Source: Mycolicibacterium litorale
GTDB taxonomy: Bacteria > Actinomycetota > Actinomycetes > Mycobacteriales > Mycobacteriaceae
Length of the DNA stretch: 64,000 nt
Assembly: GCA_002007745.1 (NCBI GenBank)
Contig: CP019882.1
Span: 2,170,001 to 2,234,000, forward strand
Direction of reading: 5' to 3'
Shown here: positions 17,789 through 24,328 of the stretch, piece by piece
Layout: each line of letters begins with the position of its first letter
Numbering within the stretch: position 1 is the stretch's first letter
Translations under genes and position numbers: made by a program
The notes under the pieces: generated by a model
Seen by the model: the letters and a program-made list of their open reading frames with translations, nothing else
The model's database searches: none
Told to the model about the DNA's origin: nothing

Positions 17789-18856
17789 TTACTCCGATGT
17801 TTGTTTGAACCTGCGCCGCAGCGCCAGCGATACGTAGACCAGGGCGACCAGAACAGGCACTTCGATCAGCGGACCGACCACACCGGCCAGGGCCTGGCCC
17901 GACGTGGCTCCGTAGGTGGCGATCGCCACGGCGATGGCGAGTTCGAAGTTGTTGCCTGCGGCAGTGAACGCCAGCGTGGTCGTGCGTTCGTAGCCGAGCT
18001 TGAGCACCGCCCCCAGCAGATAGCCACCGCCCCACATGATGGCGAAGTAGGCCAGCAGGGGAAGCGCGATGCGGGCCACATCCCAGGGCCGACTGGTGAT
18101 CTGATCACCTTGCAGCGCAAAGAGAATGACGATGGTGAACAGCAGGCCGTACAGTGCCCACGGCCCGACTTTGGGCAGGAAGTTCGCCTCGTACCACGCC
18201 CGTCCCTTGGCGCGTTCACCCCAGCGCCGAGACAGGTAGCCGGCCAGCAGGGGAATGCCGAGGAAGATCAGCACGGACTTGGCGATCTGCCACGGCGAGG
18301 TCGCGATCGTCGTCCGCTCCAGCCCGAGCCACCCGGGCAGTATCGACAGATAGAACCAGCCCAGCACCGCGAACATGATCACTTGAAAGATCGAGTTCAG
18401 GGCGACCAGGACCGCGGCGGCCTCCCGGTCTCCACAGGCAAGGTCGTTCCAGATGATCACCATGGCGATGCAGCGAGCCAGGCCCACGATGATCAGCCCG
18501 GTGCGATACTCGGGCAGGTCGGGCAAGAGCAGCCACGCCAGCGCGAACATCAGCGCCGGGCCTAGCACCCAGTTGAGCAGTAGTGAGCTCACCAGCAGTT
18601 TCCGGTCACCGGTGACGGTGTCGAGCCGGTCGTAACGCACTTTGGCCAGCACCGGATACATCATGATCAACAACCCCAGTGCGATGGGCAGGGATATGCC
18701 GTCGATCTGGATCTTGTCCAGTGCGGTGTTGAGTCCGGGTACCGAACGGCCCAGTAGCAGCCCGGCCGCCATCGCCAACCCGATCCATACCGGCAGGAAC
18801 CGGTCCAGCAGCGACAGCTTGTCCACGACCGCGGTGTCGGCGCTCGTCGTACTCAC
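17789..18856 (-). CDS. acr3: Acr3-type arsenite efflux permease
   Basis: A 355-aa membrane protein with ten predicted helices, exporting arsenite using the membrane potential. The conserved Acr3 block with the functional Cys is visible as VGLARCIAMVIIWNDLACGD, followed by EAAAVLVALNSIFQ. The late block TLAFTAAGNNFELAIAVAIATYG is the other family hallmark. The gene overlaps arsR by 4 bp (ATGA type) and is followed by arsC, so it is operonic and likely induced by arsenite through ArsR. Confidence 0.93.
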   Translation of the reverse strand: MSTTSADTAVVDKLSLLDRFLPVWIGLAMAAGLLLGRSVPGLNTALDKIQIDGISLPIALGLLIMMYPVLAKVRYDRLDTVTGDRKLLVSSLLLNWVLGPALMFALAWLLLPDLPEYRTGLIIVGLARCIAMVIIWNDLACGDREAAAVLVALNSIFQVIMFAVLGWFYLSILPGWLGLERTTIATSPWQIAKSVLIFLGIPLLAGYLSRRWGERAKGRAWYEANFLPKVGPWALYGLLFTIVILFALQGDQITSRPWDVARIALPLLAYFAIMWGGGYLLGAVLKLGYERTTTLAFTAAGNNFELAIAVAIATYGATSGQALAGVVGPLIEVPVLVALVYVSLALRRRFKQTSE

Positions 18857-19221
18857 GTCAGAGCCCCGTCATCGACGACGTCGAGGACTGCACAGAGCGC
18901 TCGCAGCGTGTCGGGGATCACCGAGTAGTACACCCACGAGGCCCGCCGTTCGGAGGCCAGCAGCCCGGCCTCCTTCAGCACTTTCAGATGGTGGGAGATG
19001 GTCGGCTGTTTGACGTCGAGGCCAGCCGAGATGTCGCAGACGCAAGCCTCGCCACCGGCGTGACTGGCGACCAGGCTGAACAGCCGAAGCCGCACCGGAT
19101 CCGCGAGCGCCTTGAGCTTGCCAGCCACGTCGGCAGCGGCCTCGATCGACAGCGGCTCGCGGACCATCGGTGCGTAGGCGCAGTCAGCTACGCCGGGGAG
19201 GTTCAGATCTGACTTCGACAC
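18853..19221 (-). CDS. arsR: ArsR-family arsenite-responsive repressor (ELCVCDL-like type)
   Basis: A 122-aa winged-helix repressor, first gene of the arsR-acr3-arsC operon. The HTH reads VKQPTISHHLKVLKEAGLLASE. The metalloid site is ACVCDIS (C60 and C62) at the start of the DNA-recognition region, as in classical E. coli-type ArsR; C14 near the N-terminus and C110 in the last helix may add ligands. The start is GTG at 19221, with no better upstream start. Release of DNA on As(III) binding would derepress the efflux genes and probably cadI/arsI nearby. Confidence 0.88.
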   Translation of the reverse strand: MSKSDLNLPGVADCAYAPMVREPLSIEAAADVAGKLKALADPVRLRLFSLVASHAGGEACVCDISAGLDVKQPTISHHLKVLKEAGLLASERRASWVYYSVIPDTLRALCAVLDVVDDGALT

Positions 19222-19223
19222 AC

Positions 19224-19235
19224 ATCGATATTGAT
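19224..19235. promoter_or_regulatory. Possible ArsR operator upstream of arsR
   Basis: ATCGATATTGAT is a near-perfect 12-bp palindrome (one mismatched pair) placed immediately upstream of the arsR GTG. It is AT-rich compared with its surroundings. Binding is only inferred from position. Confidence 0.3.
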
Positions 19236-19275
19236 CGCCATCGAATCAGTCGTCAAGCGAACAGATGGTGAACGA

Positions 19276-19704
19276 TCAACTCGCGCAGCAGGCGCTGTCG
19301 GAATCGTCCTGGGCGTGCGCAGGATCGGGCCCGAACGTCTCCGAATCGGCCAGCACGGTGTACACCTCCCACCGCTCGCCGCCGGGGCCGGTCACCCACA
19401 CCTTGTCTTGGGTGGCAAAGCAGCATGTGGTGCCGATCTCCTCGTCGGTGAACAGGCCCGCGTCGGTGAGGCGGGCGATTTCGTCGTGGACGACGGCGCT
19501 CGAGTCGACCTCGACGCCGAGGTGGTTGATGCTGCCGCCGCTGCCGGGATTTTCCAGCAGTACCAGCTTCAGCGGCGGCTCGGTGACGGCGAAGTTGGCG
19601 TAGCCCCGCTTGAGCTTGGCCGGCGGGGTGTTGAACAGTGCCGAATAGAACGCGACCGCCTCGTCGAGGTTGTCGACGTTGAGGGCCAGTTGCACACGGG
19701 ACAT
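19276..19704 (-). CDS. cadI: CadI/ArsI-like vicinal-oxygen-chelate protein (C-As lyase family)
   Basis: A 142-aa VOC-fold protein. Gln5, His61 and Glu113 occupy the positions of the metal triad, and the vicinal pair C94-C95 (TTCCFATQ) corresponds to the organoarsenical-binding Cys of ArsI. An extra pair, C139-C140, ends the protein. ArsI cleaves the C-As bond of trivalent organoarsenicals; the M. tuberculosis relative CadI (Rv2641) is induced by cadmium. It lies between two arsR genes, divergent from the second, as in the Rv2640c-Rv2643 region. Activity on methylarsenite or aromatic arsenicals is a family-based inference. Confidence 0.88.
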   Translation of the reverse strand: MSRVQLALNVDNLDEAVAFYSALFNTPPAKLKRGYANFAVTEPPLKLVLLENPGSGGSINHLGVEVDSSAVVHDEIARLTDAGLFTDEEIGTTCCFATQDKVWVTGPGGERWEVYTVLADSETFGPDPAHAQDDSDSACCAS

Positions 19705-19768
19705 TGCAGACTCCTGTAGGTATGTGACTTATGTCGAATTAGCGCGCTACGGCCACCCTGCCACCTTT

Positions 19769-19782
19769 TTGATATATGTCAA
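19769..19782. promoter_or_regulatory. ArsR-type operator in the cadI/arsR2 divergent promoter
   Basis: TTGATATATGTCAA is an inverted repeat (TTGA N6 TCAA) of the classical ArsR/SmtB operator form, in an AT-rich island between the divergent starts at 19704 and 19804. On the minus strand it contains TTGACA, a good -35 for cadI, so a bound repressor would block RNA polymerase. Confidence 0.55.
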
Positions 19783-19803
19783 GAGACCTGGCAGGATTGT
19801 GAT

Positions 19804-20163
19804 GTGCCCAAATCGCTGCCCATGATCGACATGTCCGCACCGGTCTGTTGCGCTCCGGTGGCCGCGGGGCCGATGAACGACGACGACGCCCTGCACGTGG
19901 CGATGCGGCTCAAGGCCCTCGCCGATCCGGCCCGGGTGAAGATCATGTCCTACCTGTTGAGCTCGCCGGCCGGCGAGGAGAACAGCGGCGATCTGGCCAA
20001 GGTTCTCGCGCTGACCGAATCCACTGTCAGTCATCACCTGAGCCACTTGCGGCGGGCGGGCCTGGTCGAATCGGTACGGCGCGGAATGAACGTCTACCAC
20101 CGACCCCACCGCGATGCCATCAGCGCGCTGTGCGTGGTGCTGGACCCGAACTGCTGCCGGTAG
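19804..20163 (+). CDS. Second ArsR-family repressor (Rv2640c-like), Cys-Cys type
   Basis: A 119-aa winged-helix repressor with HTH LTESTVSHHLSHLRRAGLVES. It lacks the CVC motif in the HTH. Instead it has a vicinal pair C15-C16 near the N-terminus (APVCCAP) and another pair C117-C118 at the end (PNCCR). An N-terminal Cys15/Cys16 pair is the As(III) site described for Corynebacterium glutamicum ArsR, so this is a different sensory type from the neighbouring arsR. It is divergent from cadI with an ArsR-type operator between them, so it probably represses cadI and itself. GTG start. Confidence 0.85.
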   Translation: MPKSLPMIDMSAPVCCAPVAAGPMNDDDALHVAMRLKALADPARVKIMSYLLSSPAGEENSGDLAKVLALTESTVSHHLSHLRRAGLVESVRRGMNVYHRPHRDAISALCVVLDPNCCR

Positions 20164-20166
20164 CGG

Positions 20167-20289
20167 ATGCTTCGTGCCGATGGAACATCCTGTGGCGTAA
20201 CGGATACCGAGTTCAAGGCTGCGTTGGAGGCCGACGGCCCCACTGTCATCGTCGTGCCGACGAGGCCGCAGCTTCCGCACCTCGGTTAG
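20167..20289 (+). pseudogene. C-terminal fragment of a ThDP-dependent enzyme
   Basis: A 40-codon frame, 3 bp after the arsR2 stop. Its second half (TEFKAALEADGPTVIVV then PTRPQLPHLG) resembles the last residues of acetolactate-synthase/benzoylformate-decarboxylase-like enzymes. Upstream sequence has no matching body, so it is likely a remnant left by a deletion or insertion, not a gene. It is not related in sequence to the nearby kdc C-terminus. Short length makes this tentative. Confidence 0.35.
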
Positions 20290-20343
20290 GGGATCTGCCG
20301 GACTCGAGCGGTGGTGTCGGCACGCTCACTGCCTGACCGAGGG

Positions 20344-20395
20344 TTGACAGCACGATAGGTACGCTGTACGTATTTAGGTACGGCGTACCTATCGT
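20344..20395 (+). promoter_or_regulatory. Promoter with 12-bp perfect inverted repeat (TetR operator) before the hydrolase operon
   Basis: ACGATAGGTACG (20352-20363) and CGTACCTATCGT (20384-20395) are perfect inverted arms. Two smaller sites of the form AGGTACNNYGTAC lie inside, at 20357-20370 and 20376-20391. TTGACA at 20344-20349 is a good -35, with the -10 region inside the dyad, so repressor binding would occlude polymerase. A related site precedes the tetR gene at 22648. Confidence 0.7.
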
Positions 20396-20418
20396 GGCCC
20401 GCGGGATGGAGAATAGGC

Positions 20419-21312
20419 ATGACCACAACGATCGAAACCAGCTTCGAGTCCGACGGCACCCGGTGCTCGGCTTGGCTGACCTACCCCGAGGGCTCGGGCC
20501 CGTTCCCGGCCGTAGTGCTCGTTCACGGTCTGGGTGCCACGCACCAGATGATGTTGGCGCAATACGAGCGAGCTTTCAGCGAGGCTGGGATCGCCACGTT
20601 GGCGTTCGACTACCGCACCACGGGAGCGTCGGCGGGATCCCCAAGGCAACGGTTGGCAATGCGTCGCCAACACGCCGATGTCGTTGCTGCCGTTGAATTT
20701 CTGAAGTCTGACCCCAACATCGACCGTCGGCGGGTGGGGTTATGGGGTACCAGTCTGGGCGCCATGCATGCACTGCGCGTGGCGGGCGAACGCGACGATC
20801 TCGCCGCCGTCGTCGTTCAATGCCCGATTGTCCACGGCCCGGGAGCGGCGCTGCGTTCCGGCTTCGCGCCGGTGCTGCGGATGACACCGCCGATCGTGAC
20901 GGACGTGATGCGAGCCGCTACCGGGTCGACGCGCAAGTACATTCCGATCGTCGGAGCGCCGGGAAGCACCGCAGTCGTCACCGCGCCCGGCGCACTGGAA
21001 GGGTGGAATTCGACTGCGCCGCGATGCTCGCCGTTCGACAACCGGATCGCCGCGGCCAACGCCCTGGGTCTCGCGCTGATCAGCGCCAAGCGGAAGGCGT
21101 CGAAAATCTCTGCTCCGCTTCTGATCTGTGTGTCCTCCAACGAGAACCTGATGGACGTCAAACATGTTTACGACGTCGCCGGAGCAGCACCCAAAGCTAC
21201 AGTTCGCTCCTACGACGGCGATCATTTCGAGATCTACCATCCGCCACTGGTATCGGCGCTGCTGGCCGATCAGACCGCTTTCTTGGTCGAGGCGTTGCAT
21301 GTCGGCTCGTGA
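20419..21312 (+). CDS. Alpha/beta hydrolase (dienelactone-hydrolase-like)
   Basis: A 297-aa serine hydrolase. The N-terminal strand-oxyanion block is FPAVVLVHGLGATHQMM. The nucleophile elbow is GLWGTSLGAMHAL, with Ser in GTSLG. A late Asp (SSNENLMDVKHVY region) and His (YDGDHFEIYHP) complete the expected triad order. There is no signal peptide, so it is cytosolic. First gene of a two-gene operon, its end overlaps the next gene by 14 bp, under the palindromic operator at 20352-20395. The TetR regulation and the mycothiol-enzyme partner suggest detoxification or degradation of an ester or lactone, but the substrate is unknown. Confidence 0.8.
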   Translation: MTTTIETSFESDGTRCSAWLTYPEGSGPFPAVVLVHGLGATHQMMLAQYERAFSEAGIATLAFDYRTTGASAGSPRQRLAMRRQHADVVAAVEFLKSDPNIDRRRVGLWGTSLGAMHALRVAGERDDLAAVVVQCPIVHGPGAALRSGFAPVLRMTPPIVTDVMRAATGSTRKYIPIVGAPGSTAVVTAPGALEGWNSTAPRCSPFDNRIAAANALGLALISAKRKASKISAPLLICVSSNENLMDVKHVYDVAGAAPKATVRSYDGDHFEIYHPPLVSALLADQTAFLVEALHVGS

Positions 21313-21970
21313 GTTACTGCTGCGTCAGGACCGCTCCTTCCTCGACTTCGCCCGTTCATTGACGCCGAGGCAGTGGGCGATGCCGAGCCTGTGTTCGCAA
21401 TGGACTACCCACGAAGTGCTCGCGCATCTGGTGATCGGTAGCAGCATGTCAGTGCCGTCGCTCTGCAGGGAGCTGGCCGTGCACCGGATGAACTTCGATC
21501 GAACCAATGCTGTTGTTGCGCAACGTCTTGCGTACGAATACGCGCCAGAGGCGCTGATGGACTCGTTCGAGCTGCTCGCCGAACGCCGACATGGAATCGG
21601 AAAGTTGTTCCCGCCCACGCTGCTGATGGGTGATCACGTCATGCATCACCTCGACATCGCCTTGGCGTTGGGTGAGCAGGTCGACGTCGCCGACGAGATC
21701 ATTCACGCCGTCCTGGACGCGGAGGTCGGCATCGCGAACCCCTTCGTCCCCGCGAAGCGAAATGCTTCGGATTTGGTGCTGCGTGCATCCGACACCGGCT
21801 GGGCGTTCACCGCGGGACGCGGCGCGCTCGGCGTGGTCGTGGGTGAGGCCGCGCATATCGCCTCGGCGCTGGCGGGGCGGCCCCATGCGTTAGCTTTCCT
21901 GGAGGGCGACGGAGTCGTCGTGCTCCGCACGCGGATTGAGCCACCGATTGCCGGCCGCAACGTCGTCTAG
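21299..21970 (+). CDS. Mycothiol-dependent maleylpyruvate-isomerase family (DinB-like) protein
   Basis: A 223-aa protein with the four-helix DinB/MDMPI fold. The first metal-site helix reads THEVLAHLVIGSS and the later His-rich helix reads MGDHVMHHLDIALALG, placing His residues as in mycothiol maleylpyruvate isomerase. The N-terminal SFLDFARSLTPRQWAMPSLCSQW is the usual opening. Its start lies within the hydrolase 3' end. Its stop shares the CTAG with the convergent tetR. A mycothiol-conjugating or isomerising step after the hydrolase is plausible but not shown. Confidence 0.75.
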   Translation: MSARELLLRQDRSFLDFARSLTPRQWAMPSLCSQWTTHEVLAHLVIGSSMSVPSLCRELAVHRMNFDRTNAVVAQRLAYEYAPEALMDSFELLAERRHGIGKLFPPTLLMGDHVMHHLDIALALGEQVDVADEIIHAVLDAEVGIANPFVPAKRNASDLVLRASDTGWAFTAGRGALGVVVGEAAHIASALAGRPHALAFLEGDGVVVLRTRIEPPIAGRNVV

Positions 21971-22611
21971 TTGCGGCGTTCAGCGGCCGCGAGTCCTAGC
22001 AGAAGAAACTCTAGGCTGCGGTGAAATTCGGCTGCGGCAGTGGACTGTTGGCTCACCTTCGCCAGGGCCGCGATACCGGGGTAGTCGTCACCTGCCAGTT
22101 TGTTGATTCGCGCGGCGCCCGCGGTATTGGCGTCGTCGTGGGCCGTAGTCCCCGCCACCAGACCGGCGAACTCGGCCTGCGCGGAACCGGTCACCAAGGC
22201 GATGATCGCGCGGAAGGCGACCAGCACATCGCGCGCGGACAGCGCAGAACGTGACAGAGCGACGATCAACTGCTCGGCGGGCGCATAAGCTGATGCCGAC
22301 ACCGAACGACGAGTCAGGACGAGTGGTACGGCGTTCGGGTGTGCCCGTAGCACCTCCCACAAGGCTGTCGCGGTCGCCGTGACATCGTTGCGCCAATCGT
22401 CGGTTGGCTCAGGCAGAGTCACTGAACCGATGACCGCGTCGACCACCAAATCTTCCAGTCCCTCGCGGCCATTGACGTAGTTGTACAAGGTCATGGGGCC
22501 GGTGCCCAGTTGTGCGGCCACTGCCCGCATGCTGAGTGCAGCCACACCGTCGTGCTGCACGATGCGCAGTGCGCATTGACCAATCTCGTCGGTGGTGAAG
22601 CGAGCCCGCAT
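21967..22611 (-). CDS. TetR-family repressor, probably of the hydrolase operon and itself
   Basis: A 214-aa regulator. The N-terminal HTH reads VAALSMRAVAAQLGTGPMTLYNYVNGREGLEDLVVDA, a standard TetR domain (residues 5-60), followed by a helical ligand-binding region with a TetR_C-like pattern (WEVLRAHPNAVPLVLTR). I chose the ATG at 22611, which places the HTH at the usual distance; an upstream frame to 22782 is Pro/Gly-rich. The AGGTAC(N3)GTAC site in its own promoter repeats the motif in front of the hydrolase operon, supporting both targets. The inducer is unknown. Confidence 0.85.
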   Translation of the reverse strand: MRARFTTDEIGQCALRIVQHDGVAALSMRAVAAQLGTGPMTLYNYVNGREGLEDLVVDAVIGSVTLPEPTDDWRNDVTATATALWEVLRAHPNAVPLVLTRRSVSASAYAPAEQLIVALSRSALSARDVLVAFRAIIALVTGSAQAEFAGLVAGTTAHDDANTAGAARINKLAGDDYPGIAALAKVSQQSTAAAEFHRSLEFLLLGLAAAERRN

Positions 22612-22647
22612 GTCGCATCGGCCTTTCGTGTGACCCATCCGGCGCAA

Positions 22648-22663
22648 AGGTACAGTGTACGTG
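22648..22663. promoter_or_regulatory. Third copy of the GTAC-type TetR operator
   Basis: AGGTACAGTGTACGTG here matches AGGTACGCTGTACGTA (20357-20372) and AGGTACGGCGTACCTA (20376-20391). It lies 37 bp upstream of the tetR ATG and between tetR and the PE-PPE gene, so autoregulation is likely and control of the PE-PPE gene possible. Confidence 0.6.
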
Positions 22664-22811
22664 TTGGGACCGTTTGGCGGCCCCGCGCAGCGCCTGGCCC
22701 CTGGATTTGTCCCCGGCGTTGGTGACCAAAGGCCATATCGGCCCCCGGCAGCCGGCGTCACAGTCGAATGAGCCGACCACACCGGCCACGACGGGGGACA
22801 AGGGGGTCGCC

Positions 22812-24173
22812 ATGCGCAAGGCGGGCCTATCGATCGCGCTCATCGCGACCGCGCTGAGTGCCGGACTCCTCCTGGCGCTCGCGCCCGTCACGTCCATGGC
22901 CGTCGCATTGGCGGCAACCGGCCTGTTCATGGGCGGCACCGGGCACTCGCTGAGCATCCCGCAGGACACCACCGAGTACATCGCCAACTACGTGGACAGC
23001 GCGGATATCAAGTACGTCACACCGTCAGGGTTGTGCACCGGTGGTGACCCGGGATGCGCGCGGGCGGCGGTCTACACCCCCGAACAATTCAGATTCGATA
23101 CCGGGCTGTGGGACATGCCGTTCGACGAGTCAGTAGCGATCGGGCTGGCCAATCTCGACGCCTGCCTGCGAACCGCGCCGTGCACCGTCACCACACCACC
23201 GTTCACCGCGACCGGACCGGCCACTTTGACCGATACCTCCTACGTGGTGTTCGGCTATTCGCAGAGCGCCACCATCGCCGCTCAGGAGAAGTACGACCTG
23301 ATTGCCCACCCGCCAGCCGGCAAAGACGTCGGCTTCGTGCTGACCTCAAACCCCAACCGACCCAACGGCGGAATCCTCGAACGCTTCGTCGGCGCTTACC
23401 TCCCGATCCTCGGCGTCACCTTCGACGGGGCGATGACCACCAACTCACCTCAACCCAACCCGCTGATCACCGTTGACGTCGCCCACCAATACGATCCGGT
23501 GTCGGACTTCCCGACAAACCCGCTCAACCTGCTCGCCGATCTCAATGTGGCACTCGGCTTTGTCTACTTCCATCCCGAGACCGCCTACTTCGCGGTCGAC
23601 GATGTTCAGTTGCAAGGGCAATATCAGGACAGCACGTTCTACCTGGCGCCTGCCAAGACGCTGCCGCTGCTCATGCCGCTCGAACAGATCCCGTTCATCG
23701 GTCCGCCGATCGCGGCGACCCTGGATCCGCCGCTGCGCGTGCTTGTCGAAGCCGGCTACGATCGGACCATCAATCCCGGAAAGCCCACGCCCGCAAGGTA
23801 TCTGTACTGCCCTGACCCGATCAAGACTGCGATCGACTTCCTGGTGGCCATCCCGACCGGCTGGGACAACGGAATCGCCGCCATCACCGGCAATCCGGCG
23901 AACCGCCCGTTTCACACCACGCCACCGGGCGCCTACGGAGTCGGCGGCCCGCCGGTCTACACCGGCGCGGTCGACCCGTACGGTCCACCGACGCCATACA
24001 CTCCGGTGCGACAGGTGTCGTCGGCAACCGCGAAGATCAGGCCAGCGACGCCGGCGCGGCATAGGTCGGCACCGAAACCGTCTGTGCGACAAACCAACAA
24101 GTCGCCCGGGTCACGCCACAATCATCGCCCCAGTGTGCGTCCTCATCCGCCGGAATCGGCGCGTCACGGATGA
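22812..24173 (+). CDS. PE-PPE domain (serine hydrolase-like) exported protein
   Basis: A 453-aa protein whose N-terminal hydrophobic signal (LSIALIATALSAGLLLALAP) leads into a PE-PPE domain. The domain starts at about residue 40 (FMGGTGHSLSIPQD), with the nucleophile pentapeptide GYSQS in YVVFGYSQSATIA. This domain is an alpha/beta-hydrolase fold with esterase or trehalose-acyl functions in mycobacteria. The C-terminus (from about residue 390) is Pro/Arg/Ser-rich. There are no PE or PPE N-terminal domains, so it is the stand-alone type common in environmental mycobacteria. The start at 22812 gives a normal signal peptide. The divergent tetR and its operator lie upstream. Confidence 0.82.
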   Translation: MRKAGLSIALIATALSAGLLLALAPVTSMAVALAATGLFMGGTGHSLSIPQDTTEYIANYVDSADIKYVTPSGLCTGGDPGCARAAVYTPEQFRFDTGLWDMPFDESVAIGLANLDACLRTAPCTVTTPPFTATGPATLTDTSYVVFGYSQSATIAAQEKYDLIAHPPAGKDVGFVLTSNPNRPNGGILERFVGAYLPILGVTFDGAMTTNSPQPNPLITVDVAHQYDPVSDFPTNPLNLLADLNVALGFVYFHPETAYFAVDDVQLQGQYQDSTFYLAPAKTLPLLMPLEQIPFIGPPIAATLDPPLRVLVEAGYDRTINPGKPTPARYLYCPDPIKTAIDFLVAIPTGWDNGIAAITGNPANRPFHTTPPGAYGVGGPPVYTGAVDPYGPPTPYTPVRQVSSATAKIRPATPARHRSAPKPSVRQTNKSPGSRHNHRPSVRPHPPESARHG

Positions 24174-24328
24174 AACCGCACACTCGCCGTGAGCGCAGCG
24201 TCAGGCCACCGGCATCTCGCTCTTACGAGCATCACGGGCCAACAGCCGATCTCGCTGCTCCTCGGCAGTGGCGCCGAAACCGTTGGTCACCGACCCATGC
24301 CGGCGCGTCGACGGGCGGGTGCAGATCG

